Positions 46,531 to 59,080 are shown, numbered from the stretch's first letter. The stretch: 64,000 nt of DNA from Dactylis glomerata (GCA_007115705.1 QXEO01000869.1:1736001-1800000), one strand, 5' to 3'. Numbers and translations are program-made. The notes: generated by a model not told the origin, from the letters alone.

Positions 46531-49060
46531 TTCGCATTTTCTGCGCCTAGCTCAAAGGCGTAAAGAAAAGCACTCTTGGGAGATAACCCAATGTTTTTAC
46601 TTTCAGTACTTTTTCTTTTATTTGAGTCTTGGAAGTTATTACTACTGTAATAACCTCTCCTTATCCTTTTTATTTCGCTGTTGTGCCAAGAGAAGCCTCT
46701 AATTTGAGTGAGGTAAGATTTGGGGATATTGCTGTCCTGAAACAGTTTTCGGTGCTGCACCATAAAAATTCATGAAAATTCTCAGAATATCTTTTGGACC
46801 TGAGATTTCTTGTGCATATTCCCCGGGTTATATCCAAACTTTCATTAGTTATACACTTTTTGATTTGAGCAACAGAAAACCCTCTAAAAATTCGACCTTT
46901 GTCAGCTGTTCTGTTTTGACAGATTTCTGGCAATATTTGTGTTTGCCGCTCGATCGCTTTCTTTTTGAGTTCTTTTGATCACGGAACTCTTGGGGAAGGT
47001 GATACAGTAGTATATGCTTTATATGTGGTGGTTTTGAGTTGAAAACTGAAGCAAAAAGGGTTGATTCAATGATATGCTTACACTAATGTTGCTAATAGAA
47101 TTGTGTTTAGTTTTGTATGAAGGAATTTTTCAAGTGTAGGGATTGGAGAATGATGAGATGAGTTGAAGAATGGACAAACGCTCAAGTTTGGGGATGCCCA
47201 TGTCACCCCAAGAAATATCCAAGAGGTACAAGCGTCAAAGCTTGGGGATGCCCCCGAGGCACCCCTTCTTCATCGGCAAAAATCAGGTCACCTTTGAACA
47301 CACTATATTTTTATTGCTTCATGCATTATGCGTTTTTCTTGGAGCGTCAGTTGTCTTAGTTTTCAGTTTTGTTTAGTTTTGTTTTCTGCAATAAATGGTT
47401 GGACCCCAACAAATTCCTTTTGGAGAAGTTGCCTTGCTTTTCATTTGCCAAGAACACTCTGTTTTTCACTCTTATCGTTCAACGAGTGTTCTCTTTTTCT
47501 AGAACTGCGTTTAGCTTTCGTTTTTCGCCTTGATTTTTATTCAGACCTTGTTATATCTTTTTATCAAGGTGTATTTTGACCTCTGGTCCATGTTGGTTTT
47601 CATCAAAAGAGTTGTATCAAAAAAGTTTGAATGGTGTTGGAAAAGAGAAAAAGCTTTATGCAAAAAAGTGGTACAAGAAGGAGCTTGTGTAGACTGCGGC
47701 CTAGGCTTTTGCATGTCGTGCTTGATGTCTTTTTGATACTATGCGTAGTGGTTTTGCTGTAGCATAACTTGTCTCAAATGACTGAGATTGCTTAATGAGC
47801 CTTTGAAAAAATCATGCGTTGTTTTAATTATTTGGAAGCATTATTTTGATTTTCTCCTTTGATGCTTTATTTGGGTTGACTTGGTGCATGCTCACACATG
47901 TTTGACTGATACAAAGTCGCCATAAGCCTCTATGATCATTTAGTTTTTGACTATTGATGCCATCTTATGCTTCTTTTAATGTTGCTTTATCGCTTTGCAT
48001 GATTATGGCCGTTATTGCTCTCTTAGTTGGTCGCTCCCAGTCTTTTGCTAGCCCTCATTTTGTACTGAGTATGAGCTCTACTCGTGCATCCAACTCCTAA
48101 AAACCAAGTTGTTCCAATGTGTCCACCATACATGCCTATTAGCAATTTGCTATTCCAAAGTACATTTGACTTGCTTTTATCTATCCTTCAAATTAAACTC
48201 TTTTTGGTGTTATGCGAAAATTGGTCAGTAAAGCTCTCACAAACCTGATGGCACACTTTACTTTTCTCGTTTTAAATTTTTTGACATTGTGGCTCTCTTA
48301 TGTTGAGTTGTTATGCTTGCAAGTTGTAAGTTGGAAATTAGCCCAGCCATGCCGTCATGGGGCAAGCTTTCAACATTGCACTATCTTTTATTTGAGTTGA
48401 TATCGTGATCTTTTGTTTATGGATACTCGCGATGTGAAATGAATTTGGAATCTTGCGGGATCATGGAGTTTGTATATGTGTTAGAGAAACGCCTGGGCCG
48501 CTAATCTAAGCCCTGCATAATTCATGGTGGAAATTTACAGCATGCCCATAGCGAACATTCGACGACGCATCTCACAATAAAAAGCTATACCAATGGTAAA
48601 TAAAAGAGATGCTGAGGTGTTCTTTGTCTGTTTGTCCTATCATTTTGATGTGGGCTTGTTCCATGTCATCGGGCACGGAGGTACCCCGTTGGCGGTTCTC
48701 AATGATACGTGTATACTTACAATGACAAGAGCTTGCTTGGGACTCTAAGTAAAGTAGCATGAGGTTTGGGTATTCGTACTTCACGGGACACGAGGTTTTC
48801 AACTTATGATTTGTCAAGTATATGCATCATAAGTGTATTCGCATTAACTTTAACCATTCAAGATGCTTATGATGGGGGCAATGAGAGCTCAAAGCTAGTA
48901 AGTACCATAATTTTTGAAGGTTTATAAAACTTGCAATCACTGCTTCCCTCTGCGAAGGGCCTTTCTTTTACTTTTTATGTTGAGTCACCACCTTCTATCT
49001 TTATGCACCGTCTAAGAGAGCATAGTTGTCATTCTGAGTATAATGTGCATTGTCCCAAAG
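46531..49060 (+). other. Non-coding tail of G
   Basis: It is closely similar to the E tail (26686-28453 and 31904-32665). No sense gene is supported. Together with 49061-50572 of F, which is the same sequence inverted, it forms a large inverted repeat. Confidence 0.75.
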
Positions 49061-50572
49061 ACTGGGAGCGACCAACTAAGAGAGCAATAACGGTCATAAT
49101 CATGCAAAGCGACAAAGCAACATTAAGAGAAGCATAAGATGGCATCAAAAGTCAAAAACTAAATGATCACAGAGGCTTATGGTGACTTTGTATGAGTCAA
49201 ACATGTGTAAGCCCGCGCCAAGTCAACCCAAATAAAGCATCAAGGAGAAAACCAAATAAATGCTTCCAAATAATAAAAACAATGCATGATTTTTTTAAAG
49301 GCTCATTAAGCAATCTCAGTCATTTGAGACAAGTCATGCAATAGCAAAACCACTAAGCATACTATCAAAACGATATCAAGCACGACATCAAAAGCCTAAG
49401 CCACAGTCTAAACAAGCTCCTTTTTGTACCACTTTTTTTGCATGAAACTTTTTCTCTTTTTTCCAACACCATTCGAACATTTTTAAAACAACTCTTTTGA
49501 TGAATACCAACATGGACTAGAGGTCAAAATACACCTTGATGCAAAGATATAACAAGATCTGAACAAAAATCAAGGCAAAAAATGAAAGCTAAACGCAGTA
49601 GCAAAAAAAGAGAACACTCGTTGAACGATAAGAGTGAAAAACAAAGTGTTCTTGGCAAATGAAAAACGAGTACATCTCCTCCAAAAGAAATTTGTTGGGG
49701 TCCAACCATTTATTGCAGCAAACAAAAACGAAACAAAACTGAAAACTAAAGTAAAGATGCTCCAAGAAAAACGCATAGTGCATGAAGCAATAAAAATATA
49801 GTGTCTTGAAAGGTGACCTGATTTTTGCCGATGAAGAAGGGGTGCCTCGGGGGCATCCCCAAGCTTTGACGCTTGTACCTCTTAGATATTTTTTGAGGTG
49901 TGTGGGCATCCCCAAGCTTGAGCTTTTGTCCATTCTTCATCTCATCTCATCATTCTCCAATTCCTACACTTGAAAACTTCCTTCATACAAAACTCAACAC
50001 AATTCTATTAGCAACGTTAGCATAAACATAATAATAAATCAACCCTTTTCGGTTCATATTTCAACTCAAAACCACCACATATATAGCATATACTACTGCA
50101 GCAACTTCCCCAAAAGTTCCGTGATCAAAAGAACTAAAAAAGAAAGCGATCGAGAGGCAAACACAAATAGTGGCAGAAATCTATCAAAACAGAACAGCTA
50201 TCAAAGGTAGAATTTTTCGAGGACCTTCTGTTGCTCAAATCAAAAAGTGTAAAACTAATGATAGTTTGGATATAACCTGGGGCATATGCACAAGAAATCG
50301 CAGGTCAAAAAGATATTCTGAGAATTTTCACGAATTTTTACGGTGCAGCACCGAAATCTGTTTCAGGACAGCAACTTCCCCAAATCTTACCTCACTCAAA
50401 TTAGAGGTTTCTCTTGGCACAACAACGAAATAAAAAAGATAAGGAGCAGTTATTACAGTAGTAATAACTTCCAAGACTCAAATAAAAGAAAAATAACTAA
50501 AAGTAAAACAATGGGTTATCTCCCAAGAGTGCTTTTCTTTAACACCTTTGAGCTAGGTGCAGAAAGTGCAAA
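49061..50572 (-). other. Non-coding tail of F, right of G
   Basis: It is the reverse complement counterpart of 46540-48050 in G. No sense gene is supported. Confidence 0.75.
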
Positions 50573-51169
50573 TCAAGTAATATCGAAAGATGAAGCATTA
50601 AGATTCATTGCAGCAGTCTTTTCAACAATAAACTGAATTGTGTCCAAATGATTTTTTGAAGATCCCTTATGATCATGCTTTGGTACACTACTTTCATCAA
50701 AAAGATTTTCAGGACAAATCTAATTGAAATTCTTTTCCAAAGCTTTATGCATTCCTACAAGTTTGCAAGGTATTGGTACTTTGAAATCTTCTTTGGTTGT
50801 ACCAACAACTTTAACAGGCGAGCCAAGCATATTAAAACGCTCAAAAACTTTCCTAGGTTCAATAGCAATATCCCTAAATTCTCTACGCAAAGTCTCCAAG
50901 ATAAAATCTTTCTTTTTGGAGTCTTCAATAACATGAAGCTTAAGAAACATGTGTTGCATAACAGGATTAAGGTTAACAAACCTAGCTTCCAACATGTGAA
51001 CTAAATAAGCAGCAGCAATTTCATAACTAGGAGCAAGTTTGGCTAAAGACTTATCCTCAACATCTTTATGCATACTAATATGATTAAAGAACTCCTTGAT
51101 GTTACTTTTCCCAATAATAGAACCACTACCTACTGAGAGGTCCTCCAAAGCATACTTAGGGAACAACAT
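50573..51169 (-). pseudogene. Uncharacterised ~198-aa ORF of F, one stop
   Basis: The frame starts at 51169 (MLFPKYALEDLSVGSGSIIG...) and stays in frame to a stop at 50573, with a single TAG at 50720-50722 where E has TGG (Trp). It is homologous to the E protein throughout and ends ...NLNASSFDIT, like the gag-protease frames of A and G. One nonsense change is the only obvious lesion, so the ORF was probably intact when F inserted. Function unknown. Confidence 0.75.
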
Positions 51170-51320
51170 AATGAACTAAAAGTAAAGAAATAACAACTAT
51201 AAACGAGCCTATTTTTTTGTGTTTTTGATAAAACGATGCAAGCAAAAATAAAGTAAAGCAAAACTAAAAACAAAGTAAAAGATTGTGCGTGCGAGACTCC
51301 CCTTGCAGAAGTCTTCTTTC

Positions 51321-51338
51321 TCCCCGGAAACGGCACCA
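51321..51338 (-). other. Primer binding site of F
   Basis: The minus strand reads TGGTGCCGTTTCCGGGGA, tRNA-Asp type, eleven bases from the LTR end. Confidence 0.85.
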
Positions 51339-51349
51339 GAAAACTTGCT

Positions 51350-52961
51350 TGATGGTGCGGTGTTGGTGATGTAAATAACCGACCAGTTGGGAACCCCAAG
51401 AGAAGGTATGATGAGCACAGCAGCAAGTCTTCCCTCAGTTGTGAAACCAAGGTAATCAATCCAGTAGGAGAAAGCCAAACTTAAGAAGGTGATGCTTGCT
51501 AGCTTAGTGACACTCCAACGGCGCCAGACTACTTGTTGGTGTATCTTCACCTAGCAGCAAAGCGAAACCTGCACATAACACAAACAAGTACTTTGTCCCC
51601 AACTTACGATGAGGTTGTCAATCTCACCGGTTTGCTGTAAATAAAGGAATGAGCGTATCGAGTGGTAATTGGATAATAGTTTGCAAGTAAAGTAAACAGT
51701 GCGAGTAAAGGTAAAACGGTGTAACAGTGTAAAGGAAATTGGACCGGGGCCCACAGTTCACTAGTGGTGTCTCTCCATAAGGTAAAAAGCACATGCTGGG
51801 TAAACAAATTACAGTTGGGCAATTGATAGAGTAAAGATAACGTACATACATCACGAGGATCACTATGAGGCTAACTCTGGGCATTACGACAAAATACATA
51901 GACTGTAATCCAACTACATCTATGACTAAAAATCAACTCGCAAGGATATCATCCGAACACCCCTCGAGTATTAAGTTGCAAACAACAGATAATCGCATTA
52001 AGCATAGTGCGTAATGTAAACAAAGCAAATGTCCTTAGACACAAGAATGTTGTTTTCTCCCTAGTGGCAACAGCACCTCTACAACCTTAGAGAAAACTGT
52101 CACTCCCCCTATCGAGCATAAAAACTCCCTCTTGGAGTTACTAGCATCTACTCGGCCAAGATAGCTACTAGCAACGGAAAGCATGCAAGATCATAAACAA
52201 GATAGAGATAACATAAGATAATATTCATCACATCAACTTGACATAGTACCAATACTCATTGAATCCCAACAAACACAACATGTATGATTACATAAAGATG
52301 ATCCTGATCATGTAGGGCAGCTCACAAGATCTAAACATGAAGCACATGGTGGAGAAGACAACCATCTAGCTACTGCTATGGACCCGTAGTCCAAGGTAGA
52401 CTACTCACACATCACTCCAGAGGCGGCCATGGTGGTGTAGAAGGCCTCCGGCAGGGATTCCCCTCTCTGGCAGTGTGCCGGGAAGAGCTCCTGGATCCTC
52501 CCGATCTCGATTCGATGACGGCGGCGACTTGCAGTATGTTTCTGGGAAAATTGATCCGTCTCTTAGGTTTTTCCCGACGAGGGGTCTTTATAGCTGAAGG
52601 GCATTGTCAGGAGGTGGACCAGGTGGGCTCACCATGGGTGGGCGCGGCTAGGGGCTGGGCCGCGCCCCCCTGTGGTGTGGCCAGCCTCTGGCTCCCCTCC
52701 GTGGCATCTTCTGTCTTCGCGAAGCTTCGGTAAAAATAGGAGGTTCGGCTTTTGTTTCGTCCAATTTCGAGAATATTTCCTGTGTAACTTTTCTGAAACA
52801 CAAAAACAGCAGAAAACAGGGAACTGGCACTGTGGCATCTTGTTAATAGGTTAGTTCCAGAAAATGCATAAAAACGCCACGAAGTGTAACAAAACACTAA
52901 GCAAATGGTGTAAGAACAAGCATGGAGCATAAAAAATTATTGATACGTTTGAGATGTATCA
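51350..52961 (-). repeat. 5' LTR of F (1612 bp)
   Basis: On the minus strand it starts TGATACATCTCAAACGTATC and ends ...CCGCACCATCA. Followed on the right by the target copy TCCTT (52962-52966). Confidence 0.9.
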
Positions 52962-52966
52962 TCCTT

Positions 52967-53574
52967 CGCTGCAATAGTGAAGGGGATCTCTACACGTTTC
53001 CTGGCACCCCTCACCGTGCGCCGCCCACTGCCATGCTCGCCTCCACCGCCACCACTGCTGATCTCTGGCACCAAAGACTTGGACACCCCGGTCATGATGC
53101 CATGTCGGTTCTCCAGAAGTTTTCTTTCATTAAGTGTAATAAAGCTAGGCGCCCCTCTGTATGTCATGCATGCCAACTTGGCAAACATGTGCGTCTGCCG
53201 ACAAGTTTGAGTTGATCCATTGCGATTTGTGGACTTCACCAATAATTAGTAATTCTGGTTTTCGATATTACCTTGTGATTGTCGATGATTATTCTAACTT
53301 TTATTGTTCCTTTCCATTGCGTCAGAAATCTTGTGTGCCCCGTACACTTGCAAATTTTTACGCTTATATTTGCACCCACTTCAACACCACCATACGTTCT
53401 CTTCAAACGGATAATGGAACTGAGTTTCTAAACTCCACTGTAGAAAAACTTCTCTCCCAACACGGGATGACACTCCATCTCTCGTGTCCATATACATCCC
53501 AACAAAATGGTAAGTCTGAGCGCGCCATTCATACCATCAATGACACAATGCGCACGCGCATGTTTCAAGCTCAT
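52967..53574 (+). pseudogene. Copia GAG-pre-integrase and integrase (second half of I)
   Basis: The first part has the H-H-C-C zinc residues (LWHQRLGHPGHDAM and CHACQLGKHVRL). A frameshift near 53200-53210 moves the frame; afterwards the integrase core follows with D in FELIHCDLW, D in SLQTDNGTEFLNS and the SCPYTSQQNGKSERAI segment holding the catalytic E. K interrupts the frame at 53575. Confidence 0.9.
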
Positions 53575-54541
53575 TGATACGTCCAAAACGTATCTACTTT
53601 CCCGAACACTTTTGCTATTGTTTCTCCTCTAATTTGTGTGTTTTGAATGCAACTAATGCGGACTGACACTGTTTTTAGCAGAATTGCTCTGGTGTCTCGT
53701 TTTTGTGCAGAAATCCAACTTTCAGAAAAAATTCAGGAAAAATTAGCAAAAATCCTATTTCACCAGAAGACCCACGGAGCCAGAAGACGAGACGGAGGAG
53801 AGGCACGAGGCCTCCTCACACACAGGGGGCGCGGCCCAGGCCTGGCCGCGCCCACCTGGTGTGAGGACGGCTCGGCCGTCTCCTCGACCCCTCCTTCTGC
53901 CTACATATACCCCTTTACCTGAAAATATCGGAGAGATGGCGTTTTTCCCAGATAGACTTCCGTTGCGCCGCCGCCATCAGAAACCGCGATTCGGAACCAG
54001 AAACTCCGTTCTGGCACCCTGCCGGGATGGGGATTTGGAGGAGATCTTCATCACCATCATCACCGATGTCCCTCCAATGACCATCCATGACTCTCCCATC
54101 CATGTGTGAGTAATTCCCCCGCTGTAGGTGAGGTGATGGAAGGGATTGGATGAGATTATTCATGTAATTTGATATGAGATTGTTAGGGCATAGTGCCTAG
54201 TATCTTCTATTAGTGCTTATGACTTTGTTGCAACTTGTTATGCTTAATGCTTGTCACTTTGGGCCCGAGTGCCATGATTTCAGATCTAAACATGTTATTA
54301 TTTCTCTGATGATACTTGTTGTTTATGGTCTTACCTACAAGTTGTATACACATATTGTTGTCCGGAACCCGAGGCCCCAAAGTGACAGAAATCGGGATAA
54401 CCGGAGGGGATGGCTACGATGTGAGGATTACATGTGTTCACCGAGTGTTAATGCTTTTTTCCGGTACTTTATTAAAAGGAGTACCTTAATTACCAGTAGT
54501 TTCCCTTGAGGCCCTGCTGCAACAGGCTGGTAGGACAAAAG
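53575..54541 (+). repeat. 5' LTR of K, first part
   Basis: Starts TGATACGTCCAAAACGTATC. Contains a GC-rich promoter-like stretch with TACATATACCCC near 53901. Ends at the left target copy AAAAG of J. Confidence 0.85.
54537..54541. repeat. Target-site duplication of J, left copy (AAAAG)
   Basis: Matches 62949-62953 exactly. Confidence 0.9.
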
Positions 54542-56269
54542 TGAAGGAAATATGCCCTAGAGACAATAATAATATTGTTATTATCATATTTCTTGTTCAT
54601 GATAATGTTTATACTCCATGCTATAATTGTATTAAGCGGAAACATTAATACTTGTGTGGTTTGTGAACAACACCGTGTCCCTAGTACGCCTCTATGGACT
54701 AGCTCATTGATTAATGATGGTTAAGGTTTCCTAACCATAGACATGAGTTGTCAATTAATAATGAGATCATATCATTAGGAGAATGATGTGATGGACAGAC
54801 CCAAATAAAGCAGAGCAATTAGATCGTGTCATTGTGTTCATCTTTGCGAAGCTTTTTCCTATGTCAAGTATTGTATTCCTTAGACCATGAGATAATACAA
54901 CTCCCTGGTATCGGAAGAAAGCTTTGAGGTCATCAAACGTCATCCTATGATAGGGTGATCATAAAGGTGTCTCTCAGGTGATCGGAAAGTACTTGTTGGG
55001 TTGTATGTATCGAGATGGAATTTGTCCCTCCCGAGTCGGAGAGATATACTTCGGGCCCACTCGGTAATCGATATCAACACCGCTTGCAAGCATGTGGTTA
55101 AGGAGTTAATCACAAAGTGATATTAGATTACGGAACGAGTAAAGTACTTGCTGTGAACAAGATTGAACTAGGTATGGCGATACCGACGATCGAATCTCGG
55201 GCAAGTAAAATATCGCGAGATGAAGGGAATACATATACGGGATTAATTGAATCCTGGCATCGTGGTTCATCCGATATGATCATCGATGAATATGTGGGAG
55301 TCAATATGGGTTTCCAGATCCCGCTATTGATTATTGATAGAAGATCATGTCTGCATATTCTCGAACCCGTAGGGTCACACACTTAACGTGCATCGACGCT
55401 AGGATAGAATGGATAATTGGTTATTGAGTTTTTCGTTTGGAGTCTCGGATGAGATCCCGGACATCACGAGAGGTTCCGGAATGGTCCGGAGAATAAGATT
55501 CATATAATGGAAAGCAGTTTTTGGGTTTCGGAAAAGTTCTGGACTTTTTCGGTAGAGTACCAGAATGTTCTAGAAAGTTCCGAAGGGCTCCATGGTGGGG
55601 CCCACATGCCCCAAAGGGTCCACATGGACCAAAGGGTGATGCCTACATGGGCCTGGTCGTCCATGCCCACTTGTCCTATGAGGCCAAGGGCAAAACCCTA
55701 GGGTTTTCTTATGGGCCAAGGCAAAGGAAACTTAGGGGGCAAGTTTTCTCCCTGGGGCCACCAGCTTGACTTGGAGGCTAAGGCAGCCCCCTTGGCCACC
55801 CCCCTTGACCTATTTAAAGGGGAGGGGAGGGCTGGGGTGTGCTCACCTAAAACCCTAGCCGCCGGCCCAACTGCTGCCCTCCAATCTCTCTCTCTCGCGA
55901 CTGTGCGTAGGCGAAGCCCTGCCGCAGAAACTCTCCACCATAAGCACCACGCCGTCGTGCTGCAGATCCAATCTATCTCTCCACCATACTTGCTGGACCA
56001 AGGAAGGAGGAGACGTCGCTGCACCGTACGTGTGCATCTCTCGGAGGCGCCGCCACTTGCGGTGTGGGATCGGATCGGATCGCGGGGAGGAGACGGCTAG
56101 TACGACTACATCATCCACGTTCTGTTGAACGTTTCCGCTGTGCGATTTCTTCAAGGGTATGAAGATCTCATCTACCTCTCTCGTTGATTACATCTCCTAG
56201 ATTAGATCTTGGCTTTCTTGTTCGCATCCGTAGGAATTTTTTTGATTTACTATGCTGCGAAACCCTTCA
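54542..56269 (+). repeat. 5' LTR of J (1728 bp)
   Basis: Starts TGAAGGAAATATGCCC, ends ...GCGAAACCCTTCA. TATTTAAA at 55811-55818 is the probable TATA box. ORFs inside recur in the 3' LTR and are not genes. Confidence 0.95.
55811..55818 (+). promoter_or_regulatory. TATA box in the LTR of J
   Basis: TATTTAAA upstream of GGGGAGGGGAGGG, repeated at about 62490-62497 in the 3' LTR. Confidence 0.6.
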
Positions 56270-56270
56270 G

Positions 56271-56282
56271 TGGTATCAGAGC
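56271..56282 (+). other. Primer binding site of J (tRNA-Met)
   Basis: TGGTATCAGAGC, one base after the LTR end. Confidence 0.95.
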
Positions 56283-57748
56283 AAGATCTATGCGTAGATG
56301 TGTTTCACGAGTAGAACGCAACATGTTTGTTGCGGGCGTTGATGTTTTCTGTTGCAAACCTCTATGTTGTGTATTTCTTATGGCGCGGCATAGTGAGATC
56401 GAAGCGGTCCAAGCCAACTTTACGCGACCTCGTTCGCGAGACCGGCTCCGCACTTGACGTGTGGCTTGTTCCACACATGCGGCTGGTGGATGCCAGTTTC
56501 TCTCACTATAGTAGTCATGAGATTTACAACGGATGTTAGCAACCATAATATCACCGTTGTGGCTTTTCGTAGGTAAGAATCGTTCTTAACTTGCTACTCC
56601 CATAAGCCACGTAAAACATGCAACAACAAAGTAGAGGCGTCTAACTTGTTTTTGCAGGGAGTGTTTTGTGATATGGTATGGCCACAAGATGTGATGTGAT
56701 ATATGTGATGTATGCGATGATCATGTTTTGTAATATTTCATGACTTGCATGTCGATGAGTTCACAACCGGCAGGAGCCATATGGTTGTCTTTATAATTGT
56801 GTATGACCTGCGTGTCAACTTCTTATACGCCATGTAATAGCTTTACTTTATCGCTAAGTAGTTAGCAATAGTTGTAGTTGCTATTCGTGGTGGAGGCAAT
56901 CATGGTGGAGTGATGGAGATCATGCCGGCGCGCACAAGATGGAGATCATTGCGCGGAGATTGGCTATACCATGTCACATAAAATTATATGCATGTGATGT
57001 TTATCCTTTTATGTATCTTATTATGCTTTGATCGCGACGGTAGCATTATAAGATGATTCCTCACTTAAAGATCAAGATAAAATTGTGTTCTCCCCTCGTA
57101 TGCGCCGTTGCGAAAGTTCGTCGTGTTCAAGCATCTCGTGATGATCGGGTGCTATAAACTCTACGTTCACATACAACGGGTGCAAGCCAGTATTTGCACA
57201 TGCGGAGATACTTGGGTTTGACTTGACGAGCCTAGCATGTACAGACATGGCCTCGGAACACATGGACCGAAAGGTCAAGCATGAGTCATATGGATGATAT
57301 GATCAACATGTTGATGTTCACCATTAAAGCTACATCATTCACGTGATGATCGGTCTCGGTGTAGTGAATTTGGATCATGCTTCACTAAACAACTTTGAGG
57401 GATGTTGAATTTAGTGGGAGTTCATTAGTAATTTGATTAACTTGAACTAATTATCTTGAACTAAATCTTGTTGTATTTGCATAAGTCGTTGTAGTCTTTG
57501 GCACCGTTTCCCATCGGCACTTAGCTTAATTGAGTTAAAAGAACTATAGAATTCTGGATAATCACTTTTCGGTCTAGTGCCGTTTAGTTAGAATGTCAAG
57601 ACTAAAGATTAAGTCCTATTGCAAACTTTAGCAAACCTTGCTTGCTCCATACGATTTAATAAATTGTATTAATCTAAGAGCAACGATTCAAGTTTAGTAT
57701 CTAAAGATCATATGTTTGCCTTCATGATAAATTGATCTTCAAAATTGT
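56283..57748. other. Leader of J
   Basis: No supported gene. It occupies the position of the long untranslated leader known in BARE-1-type elements, before the first gag-like codons. Confidence 0.6.
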
Positions 57749-58040
57749 TTGAGAATCAAAGTGATCATCGAGCTGGAAGAATTGTTTCAGAAACTAACAA
57801 GAAGTGAAAGATATTTGATATCTAAAACTTTGATTGTTTGCAAAATGATTAAGTATAATTTAGTAAAAGAACATATGCTCATATTGTATGAATATATGCG
57901 AAGATTGAAGACGCTAGGCGTCCCGATCACCCAAAAGTTTGGGAAACTAATATTATACTTGCATTCATCCTTATGAGCTATAGTAGTTTCATCATGAAAG
58001 TTGTCATGATAAGATGGATGAAAAGATATCGGCTGAATTG
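57749..58040 (+). pseudogene. Copia gag remnant of J
   Basis: An open block of 75 codons (57749-57976) includes LTRSERYLISKTLIVCKMIK and EYMRRLKTLGVPITQKFGKL, matching the general pattern of BARE-type gag. Stops follow at once and flank it on both sides. Zinc knuckle and protease traces between 58200 and 58480 are too decayed to annotate separately. Confidence 0.6.
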
Positions 58041-58739
58041 TTTTCCTATACCAAAAGAATGCTAAAGAATGGAATCTAGAAGAACGCCAATCATATGATG
58101 ATCCACCTCAAAGTGTAAATTCCAAGGTCATTAGTATTTGACTAATATCCTTTGGACTATGTGTCAAATGGTTGACACCACTATTAATGTAGATAGATTC
58201 TTCTAAAAGGAGAGGAAACGCTAAATCGGATCTGCAAAAGTATTTGGTAGAAAAGGAAAAGACTGGAATTGTCCAGCTCAGGTATATAAATGATATACAT
58301 GTTATAGATGAATTCTTTTGCTCGTTAACAATGTAATTCTTGGGTATTCGATACTGATTTGTTGGTATGAAATGTCATACAAAGCAACACAATGCAAGAA
58401 GTACAATGGCCTAAGTAACTAGTAAAAGAATATGGTAATGATGCATATCGAGATACAAATAAAAGTGTTATTGTGCTTCTCGTCGACATCAAACCTAGCA
58501 TTCAAGATATTTCATGAACTTAATAATTGTTATTTTGTTCTGGTATTATGAGAGCAATAGTTGTTCAAATTATTACCGTCTTCCATAATCGATGGATAGA
58601 TTATTATTATCTTGTTGGTGAAATAGACATTTATAACACTGATGCTAAAGGTCGCAAGACAAAACAAATTTCACTTATATGTAACACCGCCGTTTAAGTC
58701 ATATTGGAAACAAAACATGAAAGAAATTCTATATTGATA

Positions 58740-59080
58740 GATTTTCGAGTCATTTGATTTTGAATTGATTGACGCTTGTAAGAATTTTCCTAAAGATGAT
58801 TAAACTCCGTTCGTGGGCCATAGAAAGAACAAGCGACTAACTACATGGAGATCGTACATGTTGATGTATGTAGTTCATGTGTGAAGTCGAGCGTGGTGTA
58901 TTTTTTATTTCATCAATGACTCAAATAGATATACGGTATATCTACTTGATGAGATAGAAGTATGAAATTGTTCAATTTATGAAGTGAAAATTGTTGTAAC
59001 AAGAATATTCGAGTTGAATGATTAGATCATAAAGAAGAATATTTGAGTTACAAGTTTAGCAAACATCTAAGAGTTAGGGG
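58740..59080 (+). pseudogene. GAG-pre-integrase and integrase remnant of J (native position)
   Basis: Codons similar to ESFDFELIDACK and MEIVHVDVCSSC mark the end of GAG-pre-integrase and the first catalytic D region of integrase. Stops and frameshifts are frequent. It is the normal location of this domain and is far more decayed than the ectopic copy at 60665-60930. Confidence 0.6.

Larger units (their letters stand above)
42652..49060 (+). mobile_element. Element G: Athila-like gag-protease element, 3' end deleted
   Basis: A plus-strand element inserted head-on into F. It has a 5' LTR (42652-44289), primer site, gag-protease region and non-coding tail, but the final 400 bases of tail and the 3' LTR are missing. 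The tail stops at ...TGTCCCAAAG and F resumes at once with ...AAAGACTGGGAGC, consistent with one deletion through a short AAAG match that also removed about 300 bases of F. Confidence 0.85.
39898..52961 (-). mobile_element. Element F: Athila-like non-autonomous element containing G
   Basis: On the minus strand: 5' LTR (51350-52961), primer site, leader, one broken ORF of about 198 codons, non-coding tail, polypurine-like tract and 3' LTR (39898-41538), with TSD TCCTT. The tail is interrupted by G and lacks about 300 bases at the right G border. It belongs to the same family as E and has the same coding cassette. Confidence 0.9.
39466..53574 (+). mobile_element. Element I: copia fragment split by F
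   Basis: Two coding pieces, 39466-39897 and 52967-53574, belong to one Ty1/copia polyprotein separated by the 13-kb element F. The left end is a fusion to H; the right end is cut by the insertion of K at 53575. Its gag N-terminus, RT, RNase H and LTRs are not in the window. Confidence 0.85.

Noticed and set aside
55698..56154. ORFs on both strands in the J LTRs (also 62377-62833)
   Set aside because: They are LTR sequence of known copia type, present twice, with no domain.
56271..56282. tRNA gene candidates at TGGTATCAGAGC sites (also 18476 and 11332)
   Set aside because: These are primer binding sites next to LTR ends; no cloverleaf could be formed from the flanks.
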